Source: Streptomyces sp. NBC_00459
GTDB taxonomy: Bacteria > Actinomycetota > Actinomycetes > Streptomycetales > Streptomycetaceae
Assembly (NCBI RefSeq): GCF_036013955.1
Contig: NZ_CP107903.1
Location: 7,192,001-7,256,000, forward strand
Length of the DNA: 64,000 nucleotides
Direction: 5' to 3'
The position numbers were made by a program, and so were the translations under genes. Below, piece by piece: positions 8,583 through 16,898 of this stretch. Every line of letters begins with the position of its first letter. Position 1 is the stretch's first letter. The notes under the pieces are model-generated. The model had not been told where the DNA came from. It worked only from the letters and a program-made list of their open reading frames with translations, and searched no databases.

Positions 8583-9596
8583 TCAGGAGGTGGCCGGGGC
8601 CGGCCCGGTGCTGGCCCGTACCGTCAACTCGGGTGTGATCAGAGCGACTTCGTCACTCCCATGCCCTTCGAGCTTGGCGATCAGCAGTTCCACCGCTCGG
8701 CGCCCCATCTCCTGTGCGGGAATGGCGACGGACGTCAGCCGCACCGAGGCCTGGGTGGCGACCTGGTCCGGGCAGACGGCGATGACCGACACGTCCTCCG
8801 GCACCGCCCGCCCCTGCTGGCGCAACAGCGCGAGCAGCGGTTCGACCGCCGACTCGTTCTGCACGACGAACCCCGTGGTGCCCGGCCGTTCGTCGAAGAT
8901 CCGGGCCAGGGTCACCGTCATCGCGTCGTACCCGCCCTCGCACGGCCGGTGCAGCACCCGCACCCCCAACTCCCTCGACCGGGAACGGAGTCCGTCGAGC
9001 GTGCGCTCGGCGAAACCGGTGTGCCTTTCGTAGACCGCGGGGGCCTCGCCGATGACGGCGATGTCGCGGTGCCCGAGCTCCGCGAGGTGCTCGGCGCACA
9101 GCGCGCCCGTGGCCCCGAAGTCGAGGTCGACGCAGGTCAGGCCCTCGGTGGCGGCCGGCAGTCCGATGAGCACGGACGGCTGGTCCGTCCCGCGCAGCAA
9201 CGGCAGCCGCTCGTCGTCGAGTTCGACGTCCATCAGGATCATCGCGTCGGCGAGCCCGCTGCCGGTCACGCGGCGCACGGCGTCGGGACCCTCCTCGCCG
9301 GTGAGCAGCAGCACGTCGTACCCGTAGGTGCGGGCGCTGGTGGCCACCGCGATGGCGATCTCCATCATCACCGGCACGTACATGTCCGTACGCAGCGGGA
9401 CCATCAGGGCGACGATGTTGGAGCGGCTGCTCGCCAGCGCCCGGGCGCCCGCGTTCGGGTGGTAGCCGAGCTGTTGGATGCTCTGCTCGACCCGCTGCCG
9501 GGTGCCCACGGAGATGGACCGCTTGCCGCTGAGGACATAGCTCACCGTGCTCGCCGAGACTCCGGCGTGCTGGGCGACCTCGGCGAGGGTGACCAT
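8583..9596 (-). CDS. LacI-family transcriptional regulator
   Basis: A 337-residue repressor: N-terminal helix-turn-helix (VTLAEVAQHAGVSASTVSYVLSGKR, residues 2-26), hinge helix region with the ARALASSR segment, and a periplasmic-binding-protein-like sugar-sensing domain. The ATG at 9596 is chosen because GGAGAG precedes it and the HTH begins directly after; upstream frame extension runs through the operator sequences. It lies upstream of the GH31 gene on the same strand and most likely controls the glycosidase genes and itself. Two LacI-type palindromes lie just upstream (9613-9632, 9715-9734). The effector is not known; a xyloglucan-derived sugar would fit the neighbours. Confidence 0.93.
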   Translation of the reverse strand: MVTLAEVAQHAGVSASTVSYVLSGKRSISVGTRQRVEQSIQQLGYHPNAGARALASSRSNIVALMVPLRTDMYVPVMMEIAIAVATSARTYGYDVLLLTGEEGPDAVRRVTGSGLADAMILMDVELDDERLPLLRGTDQPSVLIGLPAATEGLTCVDLDFGATGALCAEHLAELGHRDIAVIGEAPAVYERHTGFAERTLDGLRSRSRELGVRVLHRPCEGGYDAMTVTLARIFDERPGTTGFVVQNESAVEPLLALLRQQGRAVPEDVSVIAVCPDQVATQASVRLTSVAIPAQEMGRRAVELLIAKLEGHGSDEVALITPELTVRASTGPAPATS

Positions 9597-9612
9597 CCAG
9601 CTCTCCAAGTAT

Positions 9613-9632
9613 TGTGTGAAGCGCTTCGACAG
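9613..9632. promoter_or_regulatory. imperfect LacI-type operator
   Basis: The core GAAGCGCTTC is palindromic with the central CG of LacI-family sites, flanked by TGTGT and GACAG. It begins 17 bases upstream of the regulator's ATG, where bound protein would block its own transcription or translation. It is an imperfect version of the site at 9715-9734. Confidence 0.75.
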
Positions 9633-9714
9633 TGCGCGTAACGGATAACGGCGACGGATAAAGGCGAGTGAGGGTGGAACGACAGTAACCCCACCCGGGT
9701 TGGGTGTCCATATG

Positions 9715-9734
9715 TTGTCGAAGCGCTTCGACAA
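9715..9734. promoter_or_regulatory. perfect 20-bp LacI-type operator
   Basis: TTGTCGAAGCGCTTCGACAA is a perfect inverted repeat centred at 9724/9725, 119 bases upstream of the regulator start. With the 9613 site it could form a loop (spacing about 102 bases between centres). The 374-base gap between the regulator and the acyl-CoA dehydrogenase otherwise shows only a possible TAACGT -10 box at 9926. Confidence 0.8.
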
Positions 9735-9970
9735 GGTTTTTCGGGGCTTTCTCAGCCAGCATGGCAACTTTCCCACCCGACGGTGGCCGCTGGGGAGTGC
9801 TGGGCCCGATCGGTCCGCACCGGCCGACGGGCGGGGGCGTCGAGGGCCTGCCCCGGCGGATGGCTGCGCGAGGACTGGTGGGGGCGCCCGTAATCGGGTA
9901 CCAACGATCGAGTAGCACCGATCAGTAACGTACGGTCCTCATGATCCCAATTCGCGGCGAGGTGTGCCTC

Positions 9971-11929
9971 ATGTCCGCAAGCCCAGCCAAACCCACCGCC
10001 GACCCCTCCGCCAAACCCACGGTCACCGAGCGGGAGGCCCGCCAGGTGGCGGAGGCCGCCCGGGAACAGGGCTGGCGCAAGCCCAGCTTCGCCAAGGAAC
10101 TGTTCCTCGGCCGCTTCCGGCTCGACCTCATCCACCCGCACCCGCTCCCGGACACCGAGGACGCGCAGCGTGGCGAGGAGTTCCTCGCCGGGCTGCGCGA
10201 CTTCTGCGAGACGAAGATCGACGCGGCCCGCATCGAACGCGAGGCACGGATCCCCGACGAGGTGATCAACGGGCTCAAGGAGCTCGGCGCCCTCGGCATG
10301 AAGATCGACACCAAGTACGGCGGCCTCGGCCTCACCCAGGTCTACTACAACAAGGCCCTCGCCCTGGTCGGCTCCGCGAACCCGGCGCTCGGCGCACTGC
10401 TCTCCGCCCATCAGTCGATCGGCGTACCGCAGCCGCTCAAGCTCTTCGGCACCCAGGAGCAGAAGGACGAGTTCCTGCCGCGCTGCGCCCGCACCGACAT
10501 CTCCGCGTTCCTGCTGACCGAGCCGGACGTCGGCTCCGACCCGGCGCGGCTCGCCACCAGCGCGGTACCGGACGGCGACGACTACGTCCTGGACGGCGTG
10601 AAGCTCTGGACGACCAACGGAGTCGTCGCCGACCTCCTCGTCGTCATGGCCCGCGTACCGAAGTCCGAGGGTCACAAGGGCGGCATCACCGCGTTCGTCG
10701 TCGAGACCGCCTCCGAGGGCGTCACCGTCGAACACCGCAACGCCTTCATGGGCCTGCGCGGCCTGGAGAACGGCGTCACCCGCCTCCACCGGGTGCGGGT
10801 CCCGGCCGCCAACCGGATCGGCCCAGAGGGCGCGGGCCTCAAGATCGCCCTGACGACCCTGAACACGGGCCGCCTGTCGCTGCCCGCGATGTGCGTGGGC
10901 GCCGGGAAGTGGTGCCTGAAGATCGCCCGGGAGTGGTCGGGCGTACGGGAGCAGTGGGGCAAGCCGGTCGCGCTGCACGAGGCGGTCGGCGCGAAGATCA
11001 GCTTCATCGCGGCCACGACCTTCGCCCTGGAAGCCGTACTCGACCTCTCCTCCCAGATGGCCGACGAGAACCGCAACGACATCCGTATCGAGGCCGCCCT
11101 CGCCAAGCTGTACGGCTCCGAGATGGCCTGGCTGATGGCCGACGAGCTCGTCCAGATCCGCGGCGGCCGCGGCTTCGAGACCGCCGAGTCGCTCGCCGCC
11201 CGCGGGGAACGGGCGGTCCCCGCCGAACAGATCCTGCGCGACCTGCGGATCAACCGCATCTTCGAGGGCTCGACGGAGATCATGCACCTGCTGATCGCCC
11301 GGGAGGCCGTCGACGCCCATCTGACGGTCGCGGGCGACCTCATCGACCCCGACAAGTCACTGCCGGACAAGGCGAGGGCGGGCGCGAACGCCGGTGTCTT
11401 CTACGCCAAGTGGCTGCCCAAACTGGTCACCGGAGCCGGTCAACTACCGCGCTCGTACGCCGAGTTCAAGTACGAGGGCGTCGGCCTCTCGCCGCATCTG
11501 CGCTACGTCGAGCGCAGCGCCCGCAAGCTGGCCCGCTCCACCTTCTACGCCATGTCCCGCTGGCAGGGCCGGATGGAGACCAAGCAGGGCTTCCTCGGCC
11601 GGATCGTCGACATCGGCGCCGAACTGTTCGCGATGAGCGCGGCCTGCGTACGCGCCGAACTCCTGCGCGCCCAGGGCCGGAACGGCCGCGAGGCCTACCA
11701 ACTGGCCGACGTCTTCTGCCGCCAGGCCCGCGTCCGCGTCGAGGAACTATTCGGCCGGCTGTGGACCAACACCGACGACATCGACCGCGCGGTGGTCAAG
11801 GGCGTACTCGCCGGCACGTACACCTGGCTGGAGGAGGGCGTCGTCGACCTCTCGGGGGAGGGCCCCTGGATCGCGGACGCCACCCCCGGCCCGTCGGAAC
11901 AGGAGAACGTCCACCGCCCGATCCGCTGA
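9971..11929 (+). CDS. acyl-CoA dehydrogenase
   Basis: A 652-residue flavoprotein that should oxidise acyl-CoA to 2-enoyl-CoA in fatty-acid breakdown. It has the three-part fold: an all-alpha N-terminal domain, a beta middle domain (LTEPDVGSDPARL, then LWTTNGVVADLLVV), and a C-terminal alpha domain with IRGGRGFE and FEGSTEIMHLL, whose Glu (near residue 435) is the catalytic-base position. The extra C-terminal domain of about 170 residues is typical of the VLCAD/ACAD9-like long form. ATG 9971 is preferred over ATG 9941 because GAGGTG lies 8 bases upstream and a possible -10 box (TAACGT, 9926-9931) would place the transcript start near 9938. It has no obvious operon partner. Confidence 0.93.
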   Translation: MSASPAKPTADPSAKPTVTEREARQVAEAAREQGWRKPSFAKELFLGRFRLDLIHPHPLPDTEDAQRGEEFLAGLRDFCETKIDAARIEREARIPDEVINGLKELGALGMKIDTKYGGLGLTQVYYNKALALVGSANPALGALLSAHQSIGVPQPLKLFGTQEQKDEFLPRCARTDISAFLLTEPDVGSDPARLATSAVPDGDDYVLDGVKLWTTNGVVADLLVVMARVPKSEGHKGGITAFVVETASEGVTVEHRNAFMGLRGLENGVTRLHRVRVPAANRIGPEGAGLKIALTTLNTGRLSLPAMCVGAGKWCLKIAREWSGVREQWGKPVALHEAVGAKISFIAATTFALEAVLDLSSQMADENRNDIRIEAALAKLYGSEMAWLMADELVQIRGGRGFETAESLAARGERAVPAEQILRDLRINRIFEGSTEIMHLLIAREAVDAHLTVAGDLIDPDKSLPDKARAGANAGVFYAKWLPKLVTGAGQLPRSYAEFKYEGVGLSPHLRYVERSARKLARSTFYAMSRWQGRMETKQGFLGRIVDIGAELFAMSAACVRAELLRAQGRNGREAYQLADVFCRQARVRVEELFGRLWTNTDDIDRAVVKGVLAGTYTWLEEGVVDLSGEGPWIADATPGPSEQENVHRPIR

Positions 11930-11936
11930 CACCGAG

Positions 11937-11973
11937 CCCCTGGACGCGCCCCGAAGGGGCAGCCGTCCAGGGG
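11937..11973. terminator. terminator-like hairpin with dispersed repeat
   Basis: CCCCTGGACG (11937-11946) pairs with CGTCCAGGGG (11964-11973), with a smaller GCCCC-GAA-GGGGC hairpin inside. It lies between two convergent genes. Its 3' arm runs directly into the dispersed sequence GGGGCGCGGGGAACTGCGCG. Confidence 0.7.
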
Positions 11974-12002
11974 CGCGGGGAACTGCGCGACAGGCCACAG
12001 CG
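11970..12002. repeat. dispersed GGGGCGCGGGGAAC repeat
   Basis: The sequence GGGGCGCGGGGAACTGCGCG followed by ACAGGCCACA also occurs, with small changes, at 5988, 6103, 6216 and 23814. In this copy it sits downstream of a plus-strand gene and opposite a convergent one. Confidence 0.8.
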
Positions 12003-12036
12003 GACCCGCAGTCGAAGAACTGGCCCTACAGCGGAG

Positions 12037-12489
12037 CTAGCACCACTTGTCGCTCGGGTCGCTCGTCGTCCACTTGCAGTCGTCGACCTTCGACCCGTTC
12101 GCTCTCGTCAGGATCGCCGTGTCGCTGGTGTTGTTCCAGACGTACCAGGAACGCTTCTGGAACTTGGTGGCCGCACTGTCGGTCCCCTTGCCCGTGCGGA
12201 TCTTCATGGTCTTGCCCGCGCCGATCTTCAGATTGGCGAAGGTGTACTTGTGATTGGCGACGTCCTTCAGGATCCAGCCCTTGAGCGATATCGGCGCCGA
12301 ACTGGTGTTCTTGATCTCCACCCACTCCCCGTTGAGGGAGGCGTTGGAGCCGTTGTCCGAACCCGGACTGTCGAACCACACGTGCCGGATGACGACCCCG
12401 CCGGCCGCCTCGGCCGGAGTGCTGAGAACCGCGCCGGTCAGGGCAACGGCGCCCGCGAGCGCGGGCAGGGCAGCGCGTCGAATACGCAT
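12037..12489 (-). CDS. secreted lamin-tail-domain (LTD) protein
   Basis: A 150-residue exported protein. A signal peptide (MRIRRAALPALAGAVALTG, cleavage after AEA near residue 27) is followed by one lamin-tail Ig-like domain with the typical GEWVEIKN, LKGWILKD, YTFANLKIGAGKTMKI and WNNTSDTAIL strands. The C-terminus contains C (KVDDCKW) and ends in KWC, allowing a disulfide. Bacterial LTD domains are found on secreted or surface proteins and are thought to mediate binding; no catalytic role is indicated. The ATG at 12489 has a G-rich site (GGGGGGA) 7 bases upstream. It is divergent from dxr, with a 156-base shared upstream region. Confidence 0.88.
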   Translation of the reverse strand: MRIRRAALPALAGAVALTGAVLSTPAEAAGGVVIRHVWFDSPGSDNGSNASLNGEWVEIKNTSSAPISLKGWILKDVANHKYTFANLKIGAGKTMKIRTGKGTDSAATKFQKRSWYVWNNTSDTAILTRANGSKVDDCKWTTSDPSDKWC

Positions 12490-12645
12490 CGAGATCCCCC
12501 CAAGGATTTCGTCCACGACCGACCGGTCGTCGACCGGCCAGGAAAGAAGTGTTATCACACGATCTTTATGTGGGTTTCGCTTATGGACACTCGGCCCGAG
12601 GGACGCGCTGTCCTCACTGTCGGTGGCAGCGGCCACAATGGAGGG

Positions 12646-13911
12646 ATGACGGACAGTCCAGCCCCCCTCGCAGACCCGCACCTCGTCTTCGACCCCGTGG
12701 CCGGAGGCGGCACCAGGGACGTGGTGATCCTCGGTTCCACCGGGTCGATCGGCACCCAGGCCATCGACCTCGTGCTGCGCAACCCGGACCGCTTCCGGGT
12801 CACCGGGCTCTCCGCCGCGGGCGGCCGGGTCGAGCTCCTCGCCGAGCAGGCGCACCGGCTGCGGGTACGCACGGTCGCGGTGGCCCGCGAGGACGCCGTA
12901 CCGGCCCTGCGCGAGGCGCTGAACAGGCGGTACGGCGCCGGGGAGCCGATCCCCGAGATCCTCGCCGGACCGCAGGCGGCCACCCACCTCGCAGCCGCCG
13001 ACTGCCACACGGTGCTCAACGGCATCACCGGATCGATCGGCCTCGCCCCCACCCTCGCCGCCCTGGAGGCGGGCCGCACCCTCGCGCTCGCCAACAAGGA
13101 GTCGCTCATCGTCGGCGGCCCGCTGGTCAAGGCCGTGGCCGGGCCCGGCCAGATCATCCCGGTCGACTCCGAGCACGCGGCCCTGTTCCAGGCCCTCGCG
13201 GCCGGCACCCGGTCCGATGTGCGCAAGCTCGTGGTCACGGCGTCCGGCGGCCCCTTCCGCGGCCGTACGAAGGCACAGCTGGCCGATGTGACGGTCGAGG
13301 ACGCGCTCGCGCACCCCACCTGGGCGATGGGCCCGGTGATCACCATCAACTCCGCGACGCTCGTCAACAAGGGCCTGGAGGTGATCGAGGCACACCTCCT
13401 TTACGACATTCCCTTCGACCGCATTGAGGTGGTCGTGCACCCGCAGTCGTATGTCCACTCGATGGTTGAGTTCACGGACGGATCCACACTGGCCCAGGCC
13501 ACGCCCCCCGACATGCGCGGCCCCATCGCGATCGGCCTCGGCTGGCCGGAGCGCGTCCCGGACGCGGCCCCCGCCTTCGACTGGAGCAGGGCGTCGACGT
13601 GGGAGTTCTTCCCGCTCGACACCGAGGCGTTCCCCTCGGTCGGCCTCGCCCGGCACGTGGGGCAGCTCGCGGGCACGGCCCCCGCGGTGTTCAATGCGGC
13701 CAACGAGGAGTGCGTCGAGGCGTTCCGGAGCGGCGGGCTACCGTTCAACGGAATCATGGAGACCGTGACCCGGGTGGTCGAGGAGCACGGCACACCTCGT
13801 ACGGGAACTTCCCTGACCGTCGCGGACGTCCTTGAAGCGGAGTCCTGGGCACGGGCGAGGGCCCGGGAACTGACACAACAGACGAAGACAACGGCGGAGG
13901 CCCGTGCATGA
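12646..13911 (+). CDS. dxr: 1-deoxy-D-xylulose 5-phosphate reductoisomerase
   Basis: A 421-residue enzyme that converts DXP to 2-C-methyl-D-erythritol 4-phosphate with NADPH, the committed step of the MEP isoprenoid pathway. The nucleotide-binding loop is VILGSTGSIGTQ (about residues 27-38); the substrate/metal region includes LANKESLIVGG, VDSEHAALFQ, TASGGPF, HPTWAMGP and NSATLVNKGLEVIEAH. ATG 12646 is chosen by its match to the family N-terminus; GGAGGG directly abuts it, an unusually short spacing. The stop overlaps the ATG of the site-2 protease gene (ATGA), and ispG follows, so two MEP steps and a protease form one unit. Confidence 0.97.
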   Translation: MTDSPAPLADPHLVFDPVAGGGTRDVVILGSTGSIGTQAIDLVLRNPDRFRVTGLSAAGGRVELLAEQAHRLRVRTVAVAREDAVPALREALNRRYGAGEPIPEILAGPQAATHLAAADCHTVLNGITGSIGLAPTLAALEAGRTLALANKESLIVGGPLVKAVAGPGQIIPVDSEHAALFQALAAGTRSDVRKLVVTASGGPFRGRTKAQLADVTVEDALAHPTWAMGPVITINSATLVNKGLEVIEAHLLYDIPFDRIEVVVHPQSYVHSMVEFTDGSTLAQATPPDMRGPIAIGLGWPERVPDAAPAFDWSRASTWEFFPLDTEAFPSVGLARHVGQLAGTAPAVFNAANEECVEAFRSGGLPFNGIMETVTRVVEEHGTPRTGTSLTVADVLEAESWARARARELTQQTKTTAEARA

Positions 13912-15212
13912 CGACACTGATGATGGTCCTGGGCATAGTCGTCTTCGTGATCGGCCTGCTGGTGTCGATCGCCTGGCACGAGCTGGGACATCTCTCCACC
14001 GCGAAGCTCTTCGGCATCCGCGTCCCGCAGTACATGGTCGGCTTCGGCCCGACGATCTGGTCGCGCAAGAAGGGTGAGACCGAGTACGGCATCAAGGCGA
14101 TCCCGTTCGGCGGCTACATCCGCATGATCGGGATGTTCCCGCCGGGCCCGGACGGCCGCATAGAGGCCCGCTCGACCTCACCCTGGCGCGGGATGATCGA
14201 GGACGCGCGCGCCCAGTCGTTCGAGGAGATACTGCCGGGCGACGAGAAGCGCCTGTTCTACACGCGCAAGCCGTGGAAACGCGTCATCGTGATGTTCGCG
14301 GGCCCGTTCATGAACCTGATCCTCGCGGTGGCACTGTTCCTGATCGTCCTCATGGGTTTCGGCGTCTCGCAGCAGACCACCAGCGTCAGCTCGGTCTCCC
14401 AGTGCGTCATCGCCCAGAGCGAGGGCCGCGACGACTGCCGCAAGACCGACGCGGCCTCCCCGGCTGCGGCGGCCGGCCTCAAGGCGGGCGACAAGATCCT
14501 CTCCTTCGGCGGGGTCCAGGTCGACACCTGGAACAAGCTCTCGGACGAGATCCGCGCCAACCCCGGCAAGGACGTGGCGATCGTCGTCGACCGCAAGGGC
14601 GAGCAGGTCACCCTCCACGCGAAGATCGCCACGAACCAGGTCGCGAAGAAGGACTCCAGCGGCCAGATCGTCCAGGGCCAGTACGTCACGGCCGGCTTCC
14701 TCGGCTTCAGCGCGGCCAGCGGCATCGTCCGCCAGGACTTCGGCGACTCGGTGACCTGGATGGGCGACCGGATGGGCGAGGCCGTCGACTCCATCGCGAG
14801 CCTGCCCGGCAAGATCCCGGCCCTGTGGAACGCGGCCTTCGACGGCGGCGAACGCGCGTCGGACTCCCCGATGGGCGTGGTCGGCGCGGCCCGCGTGGGC
14901 GGCGAGATCTTCACCCTGGACATCCCGCCCACCCAACAGCTGGCCATGGCGTTGATGCTGGTGGCGGGCTTCAACCTGTCCCTCTTCCTGTTCAACATGC
15001 TCCCGCTGCTGCCGCTTGACGGCGGCCATGTCGCGGGCGCCCTGTGGGAGTCACTGCGACGGAACACGGCAAAGGTGCTGAAGCGCCCGGACCCGGGCCC
15101 GTTCGACGTGGCGAAGCTGATGCCGGTCGCCTATGTGGTGGCGGGACTCTTCATCTGCTTCACGCTCCTCGTCCTGGTGGCGGATGTGGTCAACCCCGTG
15201 CGCATCTCCTAG
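13908..15212 (+). CDS. rseP: site-2 intramembrane metalloprotease (M50, RseP/Rip1-like)
   Basis: A 434-residue membrane zinc protease that cleaves transmembrane anchors such as anti-sigma factors. The first membrane helix carries the HExxH motif in AWHELGH (residues 24-30). A second hydrophobic segment (FAGPFMNLILAVALFL) follows. A PDZ-like region is near residues 180-245 (AAAAGLKAGDKILSFGGVQV), and the C-terminal helices contain FNMLPLLPLDGGH, where the Asp is the third zinc ligand. Length and layout are normal for the family. It overlaps dxr by 4 bases. Its substrates are not evident here; which anti-sigma factor it processes cannot be inferred. Confidence 0.94.
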   Translation: MTTLMMVLGIVVFVIGLLVSIAWHELGHLSTAKLFGIRVPQYMVGFGPTIWSRKKGETEYGIKAIPFGGYIRMIGMFPPGPDGRIEARSTSPWRGMIEDARAQSFEEILPGDEKRLFYTRKPWKRVIVMFAGPFMNLILAVALFLIVLMGFGVSQQTTSVSSVSQCVIAQSEGRDDCRKTDAASPAAAAGLKAGDKILSFGGVQVDTWNKLSDEIRANPGKDVAIVVDRKGEQVTLHAKIATNQVAKKDSSGQIVQGQYVTAGFLGFSAASGIVRQDFGDSVTWMGDRMGEAVDSIASLPGKIPALWNAAFDGGERASDSPMGVVGAARVGGEIFTLDIPPTQQLAMALMLVAGFNLSLFLFNMLPLLPLDGGHVAGALWESLRRNTAKVLKRPDPGPFDVAKLMPVAYVVAGLFICFTLLVLVADVVNPVRIS

Positions 15213-15403
15213 CCACCAGGGGTTTCCCGCGGATTCACGGCGGCCGGACACAGCGGAAGGACCTCGCTGTGTCCGGCCGTTCCCCAATGGGTGGGTTTAC
15301 GTGCGGGATGTGCTCGGGCCTGGGCACGTGCCGTAATCTCGAAGCCTGGAGCCCGTTGTTCCCGGGGCCGGACCTTGAACCACAACTTGGGGTTGCACAG
15401 CAC

Positions 15404-16561
15404 ATGACTGCGATTTCTCTCGGCATGCCGACCGTTCCGACCAAGCTCGCCGAACGCCGGAAGAGCCGACAGATCCAGGTCGGTTCGGTGGCCGTGGGCG
15501 GAGACGCACCGGTGTCGGTGCAGTCGATGACGACGACCCGTACGTCGGACATCGGAGCCACGCTCCAGCAGATCGCCGAGCTGACGGCGTCCGGCTGCCA
15601 GATCGTGCGGGTCGCGTGCCCCACGCAGGACGACGCGGACGCGCTGGCGACGATCGCGCGCAAGTCGCAGATCCCGGTGATCGCCGACATCCACTTCCAG
15701 CCGAAGTACGTGTTCGCCGCGATCGAGGCCGGCTGCGCCGCGGTCCGGGTGAACCCCGGCAACATCAAGCAGTTCGACGACCAGGTCAAGGAGATCGCGC
15801 GCGCCGCCAAGGACCACGGCACACCGATCCGCATCGGCGTCAACGCCGGCTCGCTCGACAGGCGACTGCTCCAGAAGTACGGCAGGGCCACCCCCGAGGC
15901 GCTCGTGGAGTCGGCGCTGTGGGAGGCGTCGCTCTTCGAGGAGCACGGCTTCCGGGACATCAAGATCTCCGTCAAGCACAACGACCCGGTGATCATGGTC
16001 AACGCCTACCGGCAGCTCGCGGCGGCCTGCGACTACCCCCTCCACCTGGGCGTGACCGAGGCCGGCCCGGCATTCCAGGGCACGATCAAGTCGGCGGTCG
16101 CCTTCGGCGCGCTGCTCAGCGAGGGCATCGGCGACACGATCCGCGTCTCGCTCTCCGCGCCGCCGGTCGAGGAGATCAAGGTCGGCAACCAGATCCTGGA
16201 GTCCCTGAACCTGCGCCAGCGCGGCCTGGAGATCGTGTCGTGCCCGTCGTGCGGGCGCGCCCAGGTCGACGTCTACAAGCTCGCCGAAGAGGTCACGGCC
16301 GGCCTGGAGGGCATGGAGGTCCCGCTGCGCGTCGCGGTCATGGGCTGTGTGGTGAACGGCCCCGGCGAGGCCCGCGAGGCAGACCTCGGCGTCGCCTCGG
16401 GCAACGGCAAGGGCCAGATCTTCGTGAAGGGCGAGGTCATCAAGACGGTCCCCGAGTCGAAGATCGTCGAGACCCTCATCGAGGAAGCCCTGAAGATCGC
16501 CGAACAGATGGAGGCGGACGGAATCGCTTCCGGAGAGCCTTCGGTGTCCGTCGCGGGTTGA
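15404..16561 (+). CDS. ispG: 4-hydroxy-3-methylbut-2-enyl diphosphate synthase
   Basis: A 385-residue iron-sulfur enzyme (GcpE) of the MEP pathway that makes HMBPP from MEcPP. The TIM-barrel part includes VQSMTTTRTSD, RVACPTQDDA, ADIHFQPKY and VRVNPGNI. The C-terminal domain holds the [4Fe-4S] cysteines in SCPSCGR and MGCVVNGPGEA. The start at ATG 15404 agrees with the family N-terminus and has GGGG about 9 bases upstream. It lies 191 bases after the site-2 protease gene; that gap holds a weak GC-rich inverted sequence but no gene. Confidence 0.97.
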   Translation: MTAISLGMPTVPTKLAERRKSRQIQVGSVAVGGDAPVSVQSMTTTRTSDIGATLQQIAELTASGCQIVRVACPTQDDADALATIARKSQIPVIADIHFQPKYVFAAIEAGCAAVRVNPGNIKQFDDQVKEIARAAKDHGTPIRIGVNAGSLDRRLLQKYGRATPEALVESALWEASLFEEHGFRDIKISVKHNDPVIMVNAYRQLAAACDYPLHLGVTEAGPAFQGTIKSAVAFGALLSEGIGDTIRVSLSAPPVEEIKVGNQILESLNLRQRGLEIVSCPSCGRAQVDVYKLAEEVTAGLEGMEVPLRVAVMGCVVNGPGEAREADLGVASGNGKGQIFVKGEVIKTVPESKIVETLIEEALKIAEQMEADGIASGEPSVSVAG

Positions 16562-16562
16562 T

Positions 16563-16784
16563 TCGCCCCCGCCGCCCCTACCCGTCCCATCCTGTTCCTG
16601 GGGGCTGCGCCCCCAGCCCCCCTTTCGCGCTGAACGCGCTCGTCCTCGAACGCCGGACAGGCTGGATTTCCCGGCCGGGCTGATATCCAGCGCCGGCCGG
16701 CATTTTTAGCCCGTCCGGCGCTTTAGGACAAGGCCCGTTCAGGGCCGAAGCGGGGGTCTGGGGGCCGCAGGCCCCCAGGGACGG
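16563..16784. repeat. dispersed inverted-repeat element (copy 1)
   Basis: Two arms in inverted orientation flank the centre near 16690. The left arm, read on the minus strand, contains GTCCGGCGTTCGAGGAC, then a hairpin GCGC-GTTCA-GCGC (16627-16639), then a GGGGG hairpin. The right arm (16708-16784) contains GTCCGGCGCTTTAGGAC, a hairpin GGCCC-GTTCA-GGGCC (16732-16746) and CTGGGGGCC-GCA-GGCCCCCAG. The element fills the gap between ispG and the next gene. Related copies are at 31400-31560 and, inside a coding region, 35061-35158. Confidence 0.85.
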
Positions 16785-16898
16785 CAAGCCGAGCCAGGGC
16801 TCACTGACAAGCGAACGGTGCCCACCACAGGGCGACGCCGCTCAGCTTCCGCAGGTACAGTGCGGAGATCAGCAGACCGCATCGGTGAGGCCCCGCAC

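Noticed and set aside
9964..12645. Long plus-strand frame in phase with dxr upstream of its start
   Set aside because: It crosses the acyl-CoA dehydrogenase gene out of frame and the reverse-strand LTD gene; the dxr family start is at 12646.
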